DNA of 64,000 bases from Bosea sp. BIWAKO-01 (GTDB lineage: Bacteria > Pseudomonadota > Alphaproteobacteria > Rhizobiales > Beijerinckiaceae): positions 744,001 to 808,000 of the forward strand of contig NZ_BCQA01000001.1 of the NCBI RefSeq assembly GCF_001748145.1. Direction: 5' to 3'. Each line of letters starts with the position of its first letter. The first letter of the stretch is position 1. This document shows, in pieces, positions 52,326 to 60,992 of this stretch. The notes beneath the pieces are model-generated. The model searched no databases. It was not told the origin of the DNA and saw only the letters and a list, made by a program, of their open reading frames with translations. The translations under genes were made by a program, and so were the position numbers.

Positions 52326-54236
52326 GTGCCCCGCCCTGCCACTCCACTTCTCGATCGCGTTTCCGATCCCGCCGCATTGCGCCGCCTGGACGATGTCCAG
52401 TTGCGTCAGCTCGCCGACGAACTTCGCGCGGAGACCATCGATGCGGTCTCGGTCACCGGCGGCCATCTCGGCGCCGGCCTCGGCGTGGTCGAGCTGACCG
52501 TCGCCCTGCACCACGTCTTCGACACCCCGGATGATCGCCTGATCTGGGATGTCGGCCATCAGGCCTATCCGCACAAGATCCTGACCGGCCGGCGCGACCG
52601 CATCCGGACCTTGCGTCAGCCTGGAGGCCTCTCCGGCTTCACCAGGCGCAGCGAGAGCGAATACGATCCCTTCGGCGCCGCTCATTCCTCGACCTCGATT
52701 TCGGCCGGGCTCGGCATGGCGGTCGCGCGCGATCTCGCCGGCAAGCCCAACAATGTCATCGCGGTGATCGGCGATGGCGCGATGTCTGCAGGCATGGCCT
52801 ATGAGGCGATGAACAATGCCGGAGCGCTCGGCTCCAGGCTGATCGTCATTCTCAACGACAACGACATGTCGATCGCCCCGCCGGTCGGCGCAATGTCGGC
52901 CTATCTGGCGCGGCTGGTCTCAGGCCGCACCTATCGCTCGCTGCGCGAGGTGGCGAAGTATCTGGCGGAGAAGCTGCCCCGCTTCTTCCACGAGAAGGCC
53001 AGGCGCACCGAAGAGTTCGCGCGCGGCTTCTGGACGGGAGGAACGCTGTTCGAGGAGCTCGGCTTCTATTATGTCGGGCCGATCGACGGTCACAACCTCG
53101 ACCATCTGCTTCCGGTGCTGCGCAATGTCCGCGATGCGGAAAGCGGGCCGATCCTCGTTCATGTCGTGACGCAGAAGGGCAAGGGCTATGCCCCTGCCGA
53201 GGCGAGCGCCGACAAGCACCACGCCGTGGTCAAGTTCGACCCGGTCACCGGGCAGCAGGCCAAGGCTCCGGCGAATGCTCCGAGCTACACCAAGGTCTTC
53301 GCCAATGCGCTGATCAAGGCGGCGCGCGAGGACGAGAAGATCGTCGCCGTGACCGCCGCCATGCCCTCGGGCACCGGCCTCGACGCCTTCGGCAAGGAGT
53401 TTCCCGGTCGGACCTTCGATGTCGGCATTGCCGAGCAGCATGCGGTGACCTTCGCCGCCGGCCTGGCAAGCGAGGGCTACAAGCCGTTCTGTGCGATCTA
53501 TTCGACCTTCCTGCAGCGCGCCTATGACCAGGTTGTGCATGATGTCGCCATCCAGAAGCTGCCGGTGCGCTTCGCGCTCGACCGAGCCGGTCTGGTCGGC
53601 GCCGACGGTGCGACCCATGCCGGGGCCTTCGATGTGGCCTATCTCGCCTGCCTGCCCGACATGGTGGTGATGGCTGCAGCCGACGAGGCGGAACTGACCC
53701 ATATGGTTGCGACCGCCGCGGCCTATGATGCCGGGCCGATCGCTTTCCGCTATCCGCGCGGCGAAGGCGTCGGCGTCGAGATGCCGCAAACCGGCATTCC
53801 GCTCGAGATCGGCAGGGGCCGGATCGTCCGCGAAGGGGCGCGCGTGGCCATTCTGTCGCTAGGGACACGGCTGGCGGAGAGCCTTGCGGCCGCCGAGTTG
53901 CTCGCTCAGCGCGGGCTCTCGACCACGGTCGCCGACGCGCGCTTCGCCAAGCCGCTGGACGAGGCGCTGATCCTGCGGCTCGCCCGCGAGCACGAGATCC
54001 TGATCACCGTCGAGGAAGGCTCGATTGGCGGCTTCGGCAGCCATGTCCTGCACCTGCTGGCGAGAACCGGAATGCTCGACGGCGGGCTGAAGGTGCGAAC
54101 GCTGACATTGCCCGACATCTATCAGGACCAGGACAAGCCGGACGTGATGTATGCGCTGGCCGGGCTCGACGCCGCAGGCATCGTGCGCTGCGTCGAGCAG
54201 GCACTGGGCACGCCGGACGCCGTGCGCCGCGCTTGA
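52326..54236 (+). CDS. dxs: 1-Deoxy-D-xylulose-5-phosphate synthase
   Basis: 636 residues, normal length. First committed step of MEP isoprenoid synthesis, condensing pyruvate and glyceraldehyde-3-phosphate using thiamine diphosphate. TPP motif: [20 protein letters not shown]...ILNDN; transketolase Pyr domain with [18 protein letters not shown] and [39 protein letters not shown] start. Followed 18 nt later by tlyA, a pairing that is common in alphaproteobacteria. Confidence 0.97.
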   Translation: MPRPATPLLDRVSDPAALRRLDDVQLRQLADELRAETIDAVSVTGGHLGAGLGVVELTVALHHVFDTPDDRLIWDVGHQAYPHKILTGRRDRIRTLRQPGGLSGFTRRSESEYDPFGAAHSSTSISAGLGMAVARDLAGKPNNVIAVIGDGAMSAGMAYEAMNNAGALGSRLIVILNDNDMSIAPPVGAMSAYLARLVSGRTYRSLREVAKYLAEKLPRFFHEKARRTEEFARGFWTGGTLFEELGFYYVGPIDGHNLDHLLPVLRNVRDAESGPILVHVVTQKGKGYAPAEASADKHHAVVKFDPVTGQQAKAPANAPSYTKVFANALIKAAREDEKIVAVTAAMPSGTGLDAFGKEFPGRTFDVGIAEQHAVTFAAGLASEGYKPFCAIYSTFLQRAYDQVVHDVAIQKLPVRFALDRAGLVGADGATHAGAFDVAYLACLPDMVVMAAADEAELTHMVATAAAYDAGPIAFRYPRGEGVGVEMPQTGIPLEIGRGRIVREGARVAILSLGTRLAESLAAAELLAQRGLSTTVADARFAKPLDEALILRLAREHEILITVEEGSIGGFGSHVLHLLARTGMLDGGLKVRTLTLPDIYQDQDKPDVMYALAGLDAAGIVRCVEQALGTPDAVRRA

Positions 54237-54254
54237 GCGCGCGCGGCTGAAATC

Positions 54255-54983
54255 ATGAAGAGCCGGGCGGACCAGCTTCTCGTCGAGCGCGGCTTCTTCG
54301 AGAGCCGCGCGCGGGCACAGGCGGCGATTGCCGCCGGCCTGGTTTCGGCCGGCGGCGTCACCGTGCGCAAAGCCTCTGAAATGATTGCGCGCGATGCCGA
54401 GATTCTGGCCGAGGCGCCGCATCCCTATGTCTCGCGCGGTGGGCTGAAACTGGCGGCAGCGCTCGATGCCTTCGGCTTCGATCCGGCCGGATTGACCTGC
54501 ATCGATGTCGGCGCCTCCACCGGCGGCTTCACCGACGTCCTGCTGCGGCGCGGAGCGAAGCACGTCTTCGCCGTCGATGTCGGGCGGGACCAGCTTCACC
54601 CCAGCCTGAGGGGCCTTGCGCGCGTCACCAGCCTCGAGGCTCGCGATATCCGCGCGCTGGCTGCGGCAGAATTTACCCCGGCTCCGGCGCTCGCCGTGAT
54701 CGATGTCAGCTTCATCTCGCTGAGGCTTGTCCTGCCGCCCGTTGCCGACCTGCTGACGCCCGAGGCCCGGATTGCGGCGCTGATCAAGCCGCAATTTGAA
54801 GCCGGACGAGCGGCGCTCAAGAAGGGTGTGGTGCGCGATGAGGCCGTGCACGCCCAAGTCTGCGCGGAGATATCGACGCTGTTCGCGGAACTCGGCTTCG
54901 CGGTCAGCGGCCTGATCCCCTCACCGATCGAGGGCGGCGACGGCAATCGCGAGTTTCTGATCGGCGGATACCGGCAAGGTTAG
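54255..54983 (+). CDS. tlyA: TlyA-family rRNA 2'-O-methyltransferase (S4 + FtsJ domains)
   Basis: 242 residues. An N-terminal S4 RNA-binding domain (RADQLLVERGFFESRARAQAAIAAGLVSAGG) is followed by an FtsJ-like SAM methyltransferase (VSRGGLKLAAALDAFGFDPAGLTCIDVGASTGGFTDVLLRRGA with the SAM loop, then VIDVSFISLRLVLPPV and ALIKPQFEAGR). Members methylate 16S/23S rRNA and influence sensitivity to capreomycin; haemolysin annotation is historic. Translated with dxs. Confidence 0.94.
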   Translation: MKSRADQLLVERGFFESRARAQAAIAAGLVSAGGVTVRKASEMIARDAEILAEAPHPYVSRGGLKLAAALDAFGFDPAGLTCIDVGASTGGFTDVLLRRGAKHVFAVDVGRDQLHPSLRGLARVTSLEARDIRALAAAEFTPAPALAVIDVSFISLRLVLPPVADLLTPEARIAALIKPQFEAGRAALKKGVVRDEAVHAQVCAEISTLFAELGFAVSGLIPSPIEGGDGNREFLIGGYRQG

Positions 54984-54985
54984 AT

Positions 54986-55028
54986 CGTCGGCTCTCTCGA
55001 AGACCGCGATCCACCTTACGGGCCGATG
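54986..55028. repeat. Dispersed intergenic palindrome, tandem copy 1
   Basis: 43-nt element from CGTCGGCT to GGGCCGATG, immediately after the tlyA stop. It shares 36 of 43 positions with the next copy. Ends are imperfectly inverted (CGTCGGC/GCCGATG). Relative of 17271-17314. Confidence 0.7.
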
Positions 55029-55041
55029 CCCTCAGTGTTCG

Positions 55042-55084
55042 CATCGGCTTTCTCGAAAACCACGATCCACTATTCGGGCCGATG
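55042..55084. repeat. Dispersed intergenic palindrome, tandem copy 2
   Basis: 43-nt element from CATCGGCT to GGGCCGATG, starting 56 bp after copy 1. Ends CATCGGC and GCCGATG are perfect inverted repeats. Together the two copies fill the gap between convergent tlyA and the 55099-55599 gene. Confidence 0.7.
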
Positions 55085-55098
55085 CCTGGGACGCAACG

Positions 55099-55599
55099 TC
55101 AGCTCGCGAACAGCGCGTCGATATTGCTCTGCAGTGATCGGACATCGAACTCGTCGGTATCGATCTGGCCGTTGACGTTGATGAAAAGCGTAGTGTGACC
55201 GATCAGGCTGCGTAACGCTCCAGCTGCGACCTCGACCACAGCCGCAACATCCTCGCCTTCACCCAGATCTTCGAGCAGCGCGGTCGCCGTAGCGATCAAC
55301 TGGCTCATGGTGCGACAGAGTTCCTCGAAGGCCTCGATCTGACGTGCGTCGAGCTGGTCGTAGGCGGCGAGCGCTTCCGGTGCGCAGCGCAGCCGCGAGG
55401 TCTGGAAATGCTCGCGATAGCCAACGGCCCGCCAGCTGCGGAGCTCGTCGATGATGCCGCGATCCATCGGCACCATTTCGATCAGCATCAGCGCTTCGCC
55501 ATAGCGATTGAGATAGTCGGTCGAGAGCGGGGGTTTCCCGGTCGGACCCAGCCGTTCATCCACGTCAACGGCCAGCGCTCTCATCGCGGGGGCGGTCAT
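55099..55599 (-). CDS. Uncharacterised protein
   Basis: 166 residues, soluble, mostly helical, acidic in its C-terminal half. Segments such as TDYLNRYGEALMLIEMVPMDRGIIDELRSWRAVGYREHFQTSRLR and LDARQIEAFEELCRTMSQLIATATALLEDLGEG suggest a four-helix arrangement. No family recognised and no catalytic motif seen. Plausible SD AGAGG eight bases upstream. Stands alone between tlyA (convergent) and the SRAP gene (divergent). Confidence 0.7.
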   Translation of the reverse strand: MTAPAMRALAVDVDERLGPTGKPPLSTDYLNRYGEALMLIEMVPMDRGIIDELRSWRAVGYREHFQTSRLRCAPEALAAYDQLDARQIEAFEELCRTMSQLIATATALLEDLGEGEDVAAVVEVAAGALRSLIGHTTLFINVNGQIDTDEFDVRSLQSNIDALFAS

Positions 55600-55689
55600 C
55601 CTCAGGCCTCTGAATTGGCGGGACTATGGTCGACCAAACCCGAATAAAGTGTTGATCGGAGCGGTAAGGCTTGGCACATCCAGTGCGAC

Positions 55690-56427
55690 ATGTGTGGTCG
55701 CTACGCCATTACCCTTCCGCCTCAGGCGATGCGCGAACACCTCGCCTATCCCGAGCAGCCCAACTTTCCGCCGCGCTACAACATCGCGCCGACGCAGCCC
55801 GTGCCTGTCATCCGCAATCACGAAGGCGGACGCCAGTTCCTGCTGATGCGCTGGGGCTTCATTCCCGGCTGGGTCAAGGACGCCAGGGACTTTCCGCTGG
55901 TGATCAATATCCGCAGCGAGAGCGCACGCGAGAAGCCGTCCTTTCGCGCTGCTTTCAGCCGCAGGCGTTGCCTGATGCCAGTCGACGGCTTCTATGAATG
56001 GCATCGGCTCGACAAGGAGAGCCGCCCCTATCTGTTCCGCAAGCCAGATCACGGCCTCTTTGCCTTCGCCGCCCTGTGGGAGACCTGGCATTCGCAGGAC
56101 GGCTCCGAGATCGACACAGTTGCGATGGTCACCGGTCCGGCCAACGGCCTGATGTCGGCCTTCCACCATCGCTGCCCCGTCATCCTCGCCCCCACCGATC
56201 ACGCGTCCTGGCTCGATGCGAGCGCGCGCGACGACGACGTCGCAACGCTGCTGAAGCCTCCGGCGGAGGATTTGCTGGAAGCGGTCCGGATCGGAACCGC
56301 GGTGAACCGGGTCAGCAATGACGGGCCTGAAGTCCAGGCCCCCTATGACGCGGCAACGGAAAGCCGGTCACCGCCCGCAAAGCCGCGCCGACCGGTCGAG
56401 CCACCGGCGCAGGGAAGCCTGTTCTGA
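55690..56427 (+). CDS. SRAP-family DNA-crosslink-binding protein (YedK/HMCES)
   Basis: 245 residues. Once the initiator Met is removed, Cys2 (MCGRYAI) is exposed and forms a thiazolidine link with abasic sites in single-stranded DNA. Family motifs are [60 protein letters not shown] (active-site Asn, Glu) and SAFHHRCPVILAP with the catalytic His. Normal length, with a Pro-rich tail. Protects replication forks. No SOS box is evident upstream. Confidence 0.95.
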   Translation: MCGRYAITLPPQAMREHLAYPEQPNFPPRYNIAPTQPVPVIRNHEGGRQFLLMRWGFIPGWVKDARDFPLVINIRSESAREKPSFRAAFSRRRCLMPVDGFYEWHRLDKESRPYLFRKPDHGLFAFAALWETWHSQDGSEIDTVAMVTGPANGLMSAFHHRCPVILAPTDHASWLDASARDDDVATLLKPPAEDLLEAVRIGTAVNRVSNDGPEVQAPYDAATESRSPPAKPRRPVEPPAQGSLF

Positions 56428-56466
56428 GAGAGTTGGGCCGGTGCAACCAAGCCTGGGGCTCTCGCC

Positions 56467-57873
56467 TTACAGCACGGCGCCGGGGTTCAGGATGCCCTGC
56501 GGGTCGAGTGTCGCCTTGAGTGTCTTCATCAGCGCAAGCTCGACCGGGTCCTTCACCCCCGGCAGCAAATAGCGCTTGAGCCGGCCAATGCCATGCTCGG
56601 CCGAAATCGAGCCATGCATCTCGGTGACGATGGCGTGGACCGCGTGATTGACCTCCTCCCAGCGCGCCAGGAAGGCCTCCTTGTCTGCCCCGATGGGCTG
56701 GCTGACATTGAAATGGATATTGCCGTCGCCGAGATGACCGAAGGCCACCGCGCGGCAGCCGGGGATCATCGCCTCGACCGTCGCAATGGCCCGAGCCAGG
56801 AAATCCGGCGTTGCGTGCAGCGGCACGGAGATGTCGTGCTTGATCGAGCCGCCCTCGAAACGCTGCACCTCCGACAGCATCTCGCGCAGCTTCCAGAAAT
56901 CCTTGCGCTGTTCCAGCGAGCCCGCCAGCACCGCATCGGTAATCAGGCCGTTCTCGAGTGCCTCGCCCAGGAAGGATTCGACAGCGTCGTCGAGGCCGGC
57001 CGCGCTTTGGGCCGAAACCTCCATCAGCACGTACCAGGGCGACGACTCCGAAAGCGGGTCACGGGTGCCGGCAGCATGGCGCAGCACGAAATCCAGCCCG
57101 ATGCGCGGCATCAGCTCGAAGGTCGTCAATGTACCGCCCGCGCCGGCCTTGGCGGCGTTGAGCAGGGCCAGCGCCTCGGCCGGCCCCGGCAGCGCGAGGA
57201 AGGCGGTGGCGCGCGCAGCGGGAAGCGGAAAGAGCTTCAGCACCGCAGCGGTGATGACGCCGAGCGTTCCTTCGGCGCCGATGAAGAGGTTCTTCAGGTC
57301 GTAGCCGGTGTTGTCCTTGCGCAACTGCCTGAGCCCGTTCCAGATGCGGCCATCGGCCAGCACGACCTCGAGGCCCATACAGAGCTCGCGGGCATTGCCA
57401 TAGGCGATCACGGCGGTGCCGCCGGCATTGGTCGAAAGATTGCCGCCAATGGTGCAGGTGCCCTCCGAGGCCAGCGAAAGCGGGAACAGCCGTCCGGCGG
57501 CTTCAGCCGCCTCCTGCGCACGCTGGAGCGTGACCCCGGCCTCGACGATCATGGTGTCGCCTTCGGCATCGACAGCCCGAACCTTGTCGAGCCGCTGCAG
57601 CGAGAGAATGATCTCACGCCCCTCGGCAACCGGGATCTGCCCCCCGACAAGCCCGGTATTCCCGCCCTGCGGCACCAGCGTCGTTCCGGTCTCGGCTGCG
57701 AGCCTGACGATCGCCGCGACCTCCTCGGTCGAGCCCGGCCGCACGACTGCCGTCGCCTGGCCGCGAAACAGATCCCGCCATTCCTTGAGATAGGGCAACA
57801 TCGCATCGGGCTCGGCGATGATGTTGCGCGCGCCGACGATGCCGGCCATCCGGTCCAGAACTTGAGCGCTCAT
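56467..57873 (-). CDS. FAD-linked oxidase (D-lactate / D-2-hydroxyglutarate dehydrogenase-like)
   Basis: 468 residues. A VAO/PCMH-fold flavoprotein: TTLVPQGGNTGLVGGQIP, CTIGGNLSTNAGGTAVIAYGNARELCMGLEVVLADG, GHLGDGNIHFNVSQP, and ISAEHGIGRLKRYLLPG. It resembles glycolate oxidase GlcD and D-2-hydroxyglutarate dehydrogenases, and oxidises a 2-hydroxy acid I cannot specify. Starts 13 nt after the upstream RNA-methyltransferase gene stop, so the two share a transcript. Confidence 0.92.
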   Translation of the reverse strand: MSAQVLDRMAGIVGARNIIAEPDAMLPYLKEWRDLFRGQATAVVRPGSTEEVAAIVRLAAETGTTLVPQGGNTGLVGGQIPVAEGREIILSLQRLDKVRAVDAEGDTMIVEAGVTLQRAQEAAEAAGRLFPLSLASEGTCTIGGNLSTNAGGTAVIAYGNARELCMGLEVVLADGRIWNGLRQLRKDNTGYDLKNLFIGAEGTLGVITAAVLKLFPLPAARATAFLALPGPAEALALLNAAKAGAGGTLTTFELMPRIGLDFVLRHAAGTRDPLSESSPWYVLMEVSAQSAAGLDDAVESFLGEALENGLITDAVLAGSLEQRKDFWKLREMLSEVQRFEGGSIKHDISVPLHATPDFLARAIATVEAMIPGCRAVAFGHLGDGNIHFNVSQPIGADKEAFLARWEEVNHAVHAIVTEMHGSISAEHGIGRLKRYLLPGVKDPVELALMKTLKATLDPQGILNPGAVL

Positions 57874-57886
57874 AGGGTCTCCGGGG

Positions 57887-59140
57887 TCACTTCTTGCCTG
57901 AGCGCCGGAACCGGGCGACCAGCTCTATGTGAGCGGAATACCGGAACTGATCGACCGGCGTGACACCGTCCAGCGCATATCCGCCCGCGATCAGAAGCGC
58001 TGCGTCGCGGGCAAAGCTCCCGGCGTCGCAGGAGACATAGACAATTGTCGCGACCTTGGAGGCCGCCAGCCGCTTCACCTGGGCTTCGGCTCCGGCACGA
58101 GGCGGGTCGAGCACCACCGCATCGAAGCCGTTCAGCTCGGATTCCAGCAGGGGCCGGCGAAAGAGATCGCGTTGCTCGCCCGTGACGGGCTTCAGCCCTT
58201 GCGTTGCACTCGCGGCCCTGAGCAAAGCCTGCAAGGCGGCCTTGTCGCTCTCCAGCGCATGAACCTGCGCCTTCTCAGCCAGCCGGAAGGTGAACGGTCC
58301 GCATCCGGCGAAAAGGTCCGCCACGCGCTTCACCTTCGGCAGGGCGTCAACGACGAGCGCGGCGAGACGCTCCTCGCCTTCCGCCGTCGCCTGGAGAAAA
58401 CCGCCGGGGCCGGGCGCAACATAGGCTCGTCCCATTGCCTGCAAGGGCGGGCGGCGCTCGACGATGACATCGCCATGCATGGCGAGCCGGGCGAGATCGA
58501 GCCGTTCGGCCACGTCCGTCAGCGTCAGACGCAACTTGTCTCCGGCAGGGCCGTGACCGCGAATATCGACATCGAGCCCGGCCTCGGAGGTCGTAACCTG
58601 CAGGTCAAGCGGCTTGTTCGAGCCCCCCAGCCGGTTGGCGAGCAACTGTGCGACGGCGGGCGCGCGTGCAAGGCCGGGAGCCAGCACCGGACAGGCCTCG
58701 ACGGCGATGAGGTCATGACTGCGCGCCATCATGAAGCCGACCATCATGCCCGCGCCTTCGCGGCGGGCGTGGAAGGTTACACGACGCCGACCCACGCCAT
58801 GCGCATCGACCGTCTCCGCCACCGGCGCATCGATCCCAACGCGGGCCAGCGCGGTCACGACCTGCTGCCGCTTCCAGTCCCGATAGAGTGCCGGAGGCAT
58901 ATGCTGCGCCGCGCAGCCACCGCAACGGGTGAAGAGCGGGCAGATCGCCGCCACGCGCGATTCAGAAGGCGCCAGGATCTCGACCAGTTGCGCCCGGTCG
59001 CCATCGCGAACCACCCGCACCGTCTCCCCGGGCAGAGTATAGGGCACGAAGACCGCCCCTTGGGACGTCTCGGCAATGCCGTCGCCGCGCTGGCCGAGAT
59101 GCGCGATCGTGAGAGTTTCGTTCATAGCGAGAATGGACAT
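57887..59140 (-). CDS. TrmA/RlmD-family class I SAM-dependent RNA methyltransferase
   Basis: 417 residues. An N-terminal TRAM domain (AHLGQRGDGIAE... VPYTLPGETVRV), an iron-sulfur motif with CPLFTRCGGCAAQH, then the Rossmann methyltransferase domain (VADLFAGCGPFTFRLAEKAQVHALESDKAALQALL, VVLDPPRAGA, and the catalytic Cys in IVYVSCDAGSFARDAALL). It methylates uracil-5 in 23S rRNA or tRNA; RlmC/D versus TrmA cannot be separated here. Start uncertain between 59140 and 59125. Confidence 0.94.
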   Translation of the reverse strand: MSILAMNETLTIAHLGQRGDGIAETSQGAVFVPYTLPGETVRVVRDGDRAQLVEILAPSESRVAAICPLFTRCGGCAAQHMPPALYRDWKRQQVVTALARVGIDAPVAETVDAHGVGRRRVTFHARREGAGMMVGFMMARSHDLIAVEACPVLAPGLARAPAVAQLLANRLGGSNKPLDLQVTTSEAGLDVDIRGHGPAGDKLRLTLTDVAERLDLARLAMHGDVIVERRPPLQAMGRAYVAPGPGGFLQATAEGEERLAALVVDALPKVKRVADLFAGCGPFTFRLAEKAQVHALESDKAALQALLRAASATQGLKPVTGEQRDLFRRPLLESELNGFDAVVLDPPRAGAEAQVKRLAASKVATIVYVSCDAGSFARDAALLIAGGYALDGVTPVDQFRYSAHIELVARFRRSGKK

Positions 59141-59234
59141 GCGGATTTACGTTTGTGACCTTCGGTTTAGGTTCGCCTATCAGGTTGAACCGAAAGAGGG
59201 AAATTCGGTCGCCCGATCCGCGCAATTCGAAAAA

Positions 59235-59257
59235 TTCTTCCCGTGAAACGAGAAGAA
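59235..59257. promoter_or_regulatory. Inverted repeat upstream of cysK
   Basis: TTCTTCCCGT (59235-59244) and ACGAGAAGAA (59248-59257) pair with one mismatch around GAA. It lies about 75 bp before the cysK start and could be an operator. Confidence 0.5.
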
Positions 59258-59332
59258 AATTCTCTATCTTGACGTGCAGCGCCGCTCCGGCCCGACCGGG
59301 GACGCGTCTGAGCCCGAGGAGCGATTTCCATC

Positions 59333-60379
59333 ATGACGATCCGCGACGGTGTCATCGAGGCCATCGGCAATACACCCCTGATCAAGCTCAAGCGCGCCTC
59401 GGCGATGACGGGCTGCACGATCCTGGGGAAGGCCGAGTTCATGAACCCGGGGCAATCGGTCAAGGACCGCGCCGCACTCGCGATCATACGCGATGCCGAG
59501 GCGCGCGGCCTCCTGAAACCTGGCGGCGTGATCGTCGAAGGCACAGCCGGCAATACCGGCATCGGCCTTGCGCTCGTCGGCAATGCACTGGGGTATCGCT
59601 CGGTGATCGTGATCCCCGAGACGCAGTCGCAGGAAAAGAAGGACATGCTGCGGCTTGCCGGCGCGACGCTGGTCGAGGTGCCTGCGGTCGGCTACGCCAA
59701 TCCCAATAACTACGTGAAGGTCTCGGGCCGCCTCGCCGAGGAACTGGCGAAGAGCGAGCCGAACGGCGCGATCTGGGCCAACCAGTTCGACAATGTCGCC
59801 AATCGGCAGGGCCATATCGAGACCACCGGGCCCGAGATCTGGCGACAGACCGAGGGCAAGGTCGACGGCTTCATCTGCGCGGTTGGCACCGGCGGCACGC
59901 TTGCCGGCGCCGCGATCGCGCTGAAGGGGTACAACCCGAAAATCCGCATCGGCCTCGCCGATCCGATGGGAGCGGCCCTGCATTCCTGGTTCACGACCGG
60001 CGAACTGAAGGCGGAAGGGTCCTCGATCACAGAGGGCATCGGTCAGGGCCGGATCACCCGGAATATCGAGGGGGCCCCGATCGATGTCTCCTTCCAGATC
60101 CCCGACGATGAGGCGATCCCGCTTGTGTTCGAGTTGCTGGAGCACGAGGGCCTTTGCCTCGGCGGTTCGTCCGGCATCAATGTCGCCGGCGCGATCAGGC
60201 TGGCGAAGGAGATGGGGCCCGGCCACACCATCGTGACCATCCTCGCCGATTACGGCACGCGCTATCAGTCAAAGCTGTTCAATCCGGAATTCCTGCGCTC
60301 GAAGGGCCTGCCTGTTCCTGGCTGGCTGACGCGCGGCAGCGAGGATCTGAAGGACGTGATGGGCCGCGTGCTGGCGTGA
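59333..60379 (+). CDS. cysK: Cysteine synthase A (O-acetylserine sulfhydrylase)
   Basis: 348 residues. PLP enzyme joining sulfide to O-acetylserine. Family motifs: IGNTPLIKL, NPGQSVKDRAAL with the PLP Lys44, GTAGNTGIGLAL, IPETQSQEKKDMLRLAGATL and GTGGTLAGAA. The 30-residue longer C-terminus than typical CysK is usual in Hyphomicrobiales, and GLCLGGSSGIN is characteristic. An inverted repeat lies upstream, and an ASCH-like gene follows five bases after the stop codon. Confidence 0.95.
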   Translation: MTIRDGVIEAIGNTPLIKLKRASAMTGCTILGKAEFMNPGQSVKDRAALAIIRDAEARGLLKPGGVIVEGTAGNTGIGLALVGNALGYRSVIVIPETQSQEKKDMLRLAGATLVEVPAVGYANPNNYVKVSGRLAEELAKSEPNGAIWANQFDNVANRQGHIETTGPEIWRQTEGKVDGFICAVGTGGTLAGAAIALKGYNPKIRIGLADPMGAALHSWFTTGELKAEGSSITEGIGQGRITRNIEGAPIDVSFQIPDDEAIPLVFELLEHEGLCLGGSSGINVAGAIRLAKEMGPGHTIVTILADYGTRYQSKLFNPEFLRSKGLPVPGWLTRGSEDLKDVMGRVLA

Positions 60380-60383
60380 CGCC

Positions 60384-60950
60384 GTGCTGCTGAATCGCTG
60401 GACGCTGGACGGAATCGCAGCCGGGCGCATCACGCTTGTGTTCCGCCGCTGGCGCCGCCCCGGCGTCCGGGCCGGCGGCACGCTCCTGACGGGTATCGGC
60501 CTGCTGGCGATCGAGGATGTCGAAGCGGTCGCGGAGATCAGCGAAGACGACGCGCGTGCCGCAGGACGTGACACGCGTGAGAGCCTGCTGGCAGAGCTTT
60601 CCGGCCGCAATGGCCAGCTTTACCGAATCCGCCTGCGACTTGCCGGGCCAGATCCACGCATCGCCTTGCGGGCGCAGGCCGATCTCGGCGAGCCGGAGCT
60701 GCACGACATCGAGACGCGTCTCATGCGCCTCGACGCGCGCCGGGCCTGGACAGGGGCGACGCTCGCGCTGATCGCGGCTCACCCGGCACGGCGCGCACCA
60801 GAGCTTGCGGCACTGCTCGGCAGGGAAACCCTTCCGTTCAAGCAGGATGTGCGCAAGCTCAAGGCGCTCGGGCTGACGGAAAGCCTGACAAGCGGCTACC
60901 GGCTGTCGCCGCGCGGAGCAGCGCTGCTCCAGCGCCTTTCGCGCCGCTAG
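60384..60950 (+). CDS. ASCH-like / winged-helix two-domain protein coupled to cysK
   Basis: 188 residues, GTG start 4 nt after the cysK stop. The first ~100 residues resemble the ASCH/PUA-like RNA-binding fold: NRWTLDGIAAGRITLVFRRWRRPGVRAGGTLLTGIGLLAIEDVEAV, with a basic R-R-W-R-R patch. The last ~75 residues look like a winged helix: GATLALIAAHPARRAPELAALLGRETLPFKQDVRKLKALGLTESL. Such architecture suggests nucleic-acid binding, perhaps regulatory. Function not known; tight coupling to cysK is the main clue. Confidence 0.8.
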   Translation: MLLNRWTLDGIAAGRITLVFRRWRRPGVRAGGTLLTGIGLLAIEDVEAVAEISEDDARAAGRDTRESLLAELSGRNGQLYRIRLRLAGPDPRIALRAQADLGEPELHDIETRLMRLDARRAWTGATLALIAAHPARRAPELAALLGRETLPFKQDVRKLKALGLTESLTSGYRLSPRGAALLQRLSRR

Positions 60951-60992
60951 GGGCGCAGGCGATCTACCAGATCGGCTTGAGCGCCCGACGCG

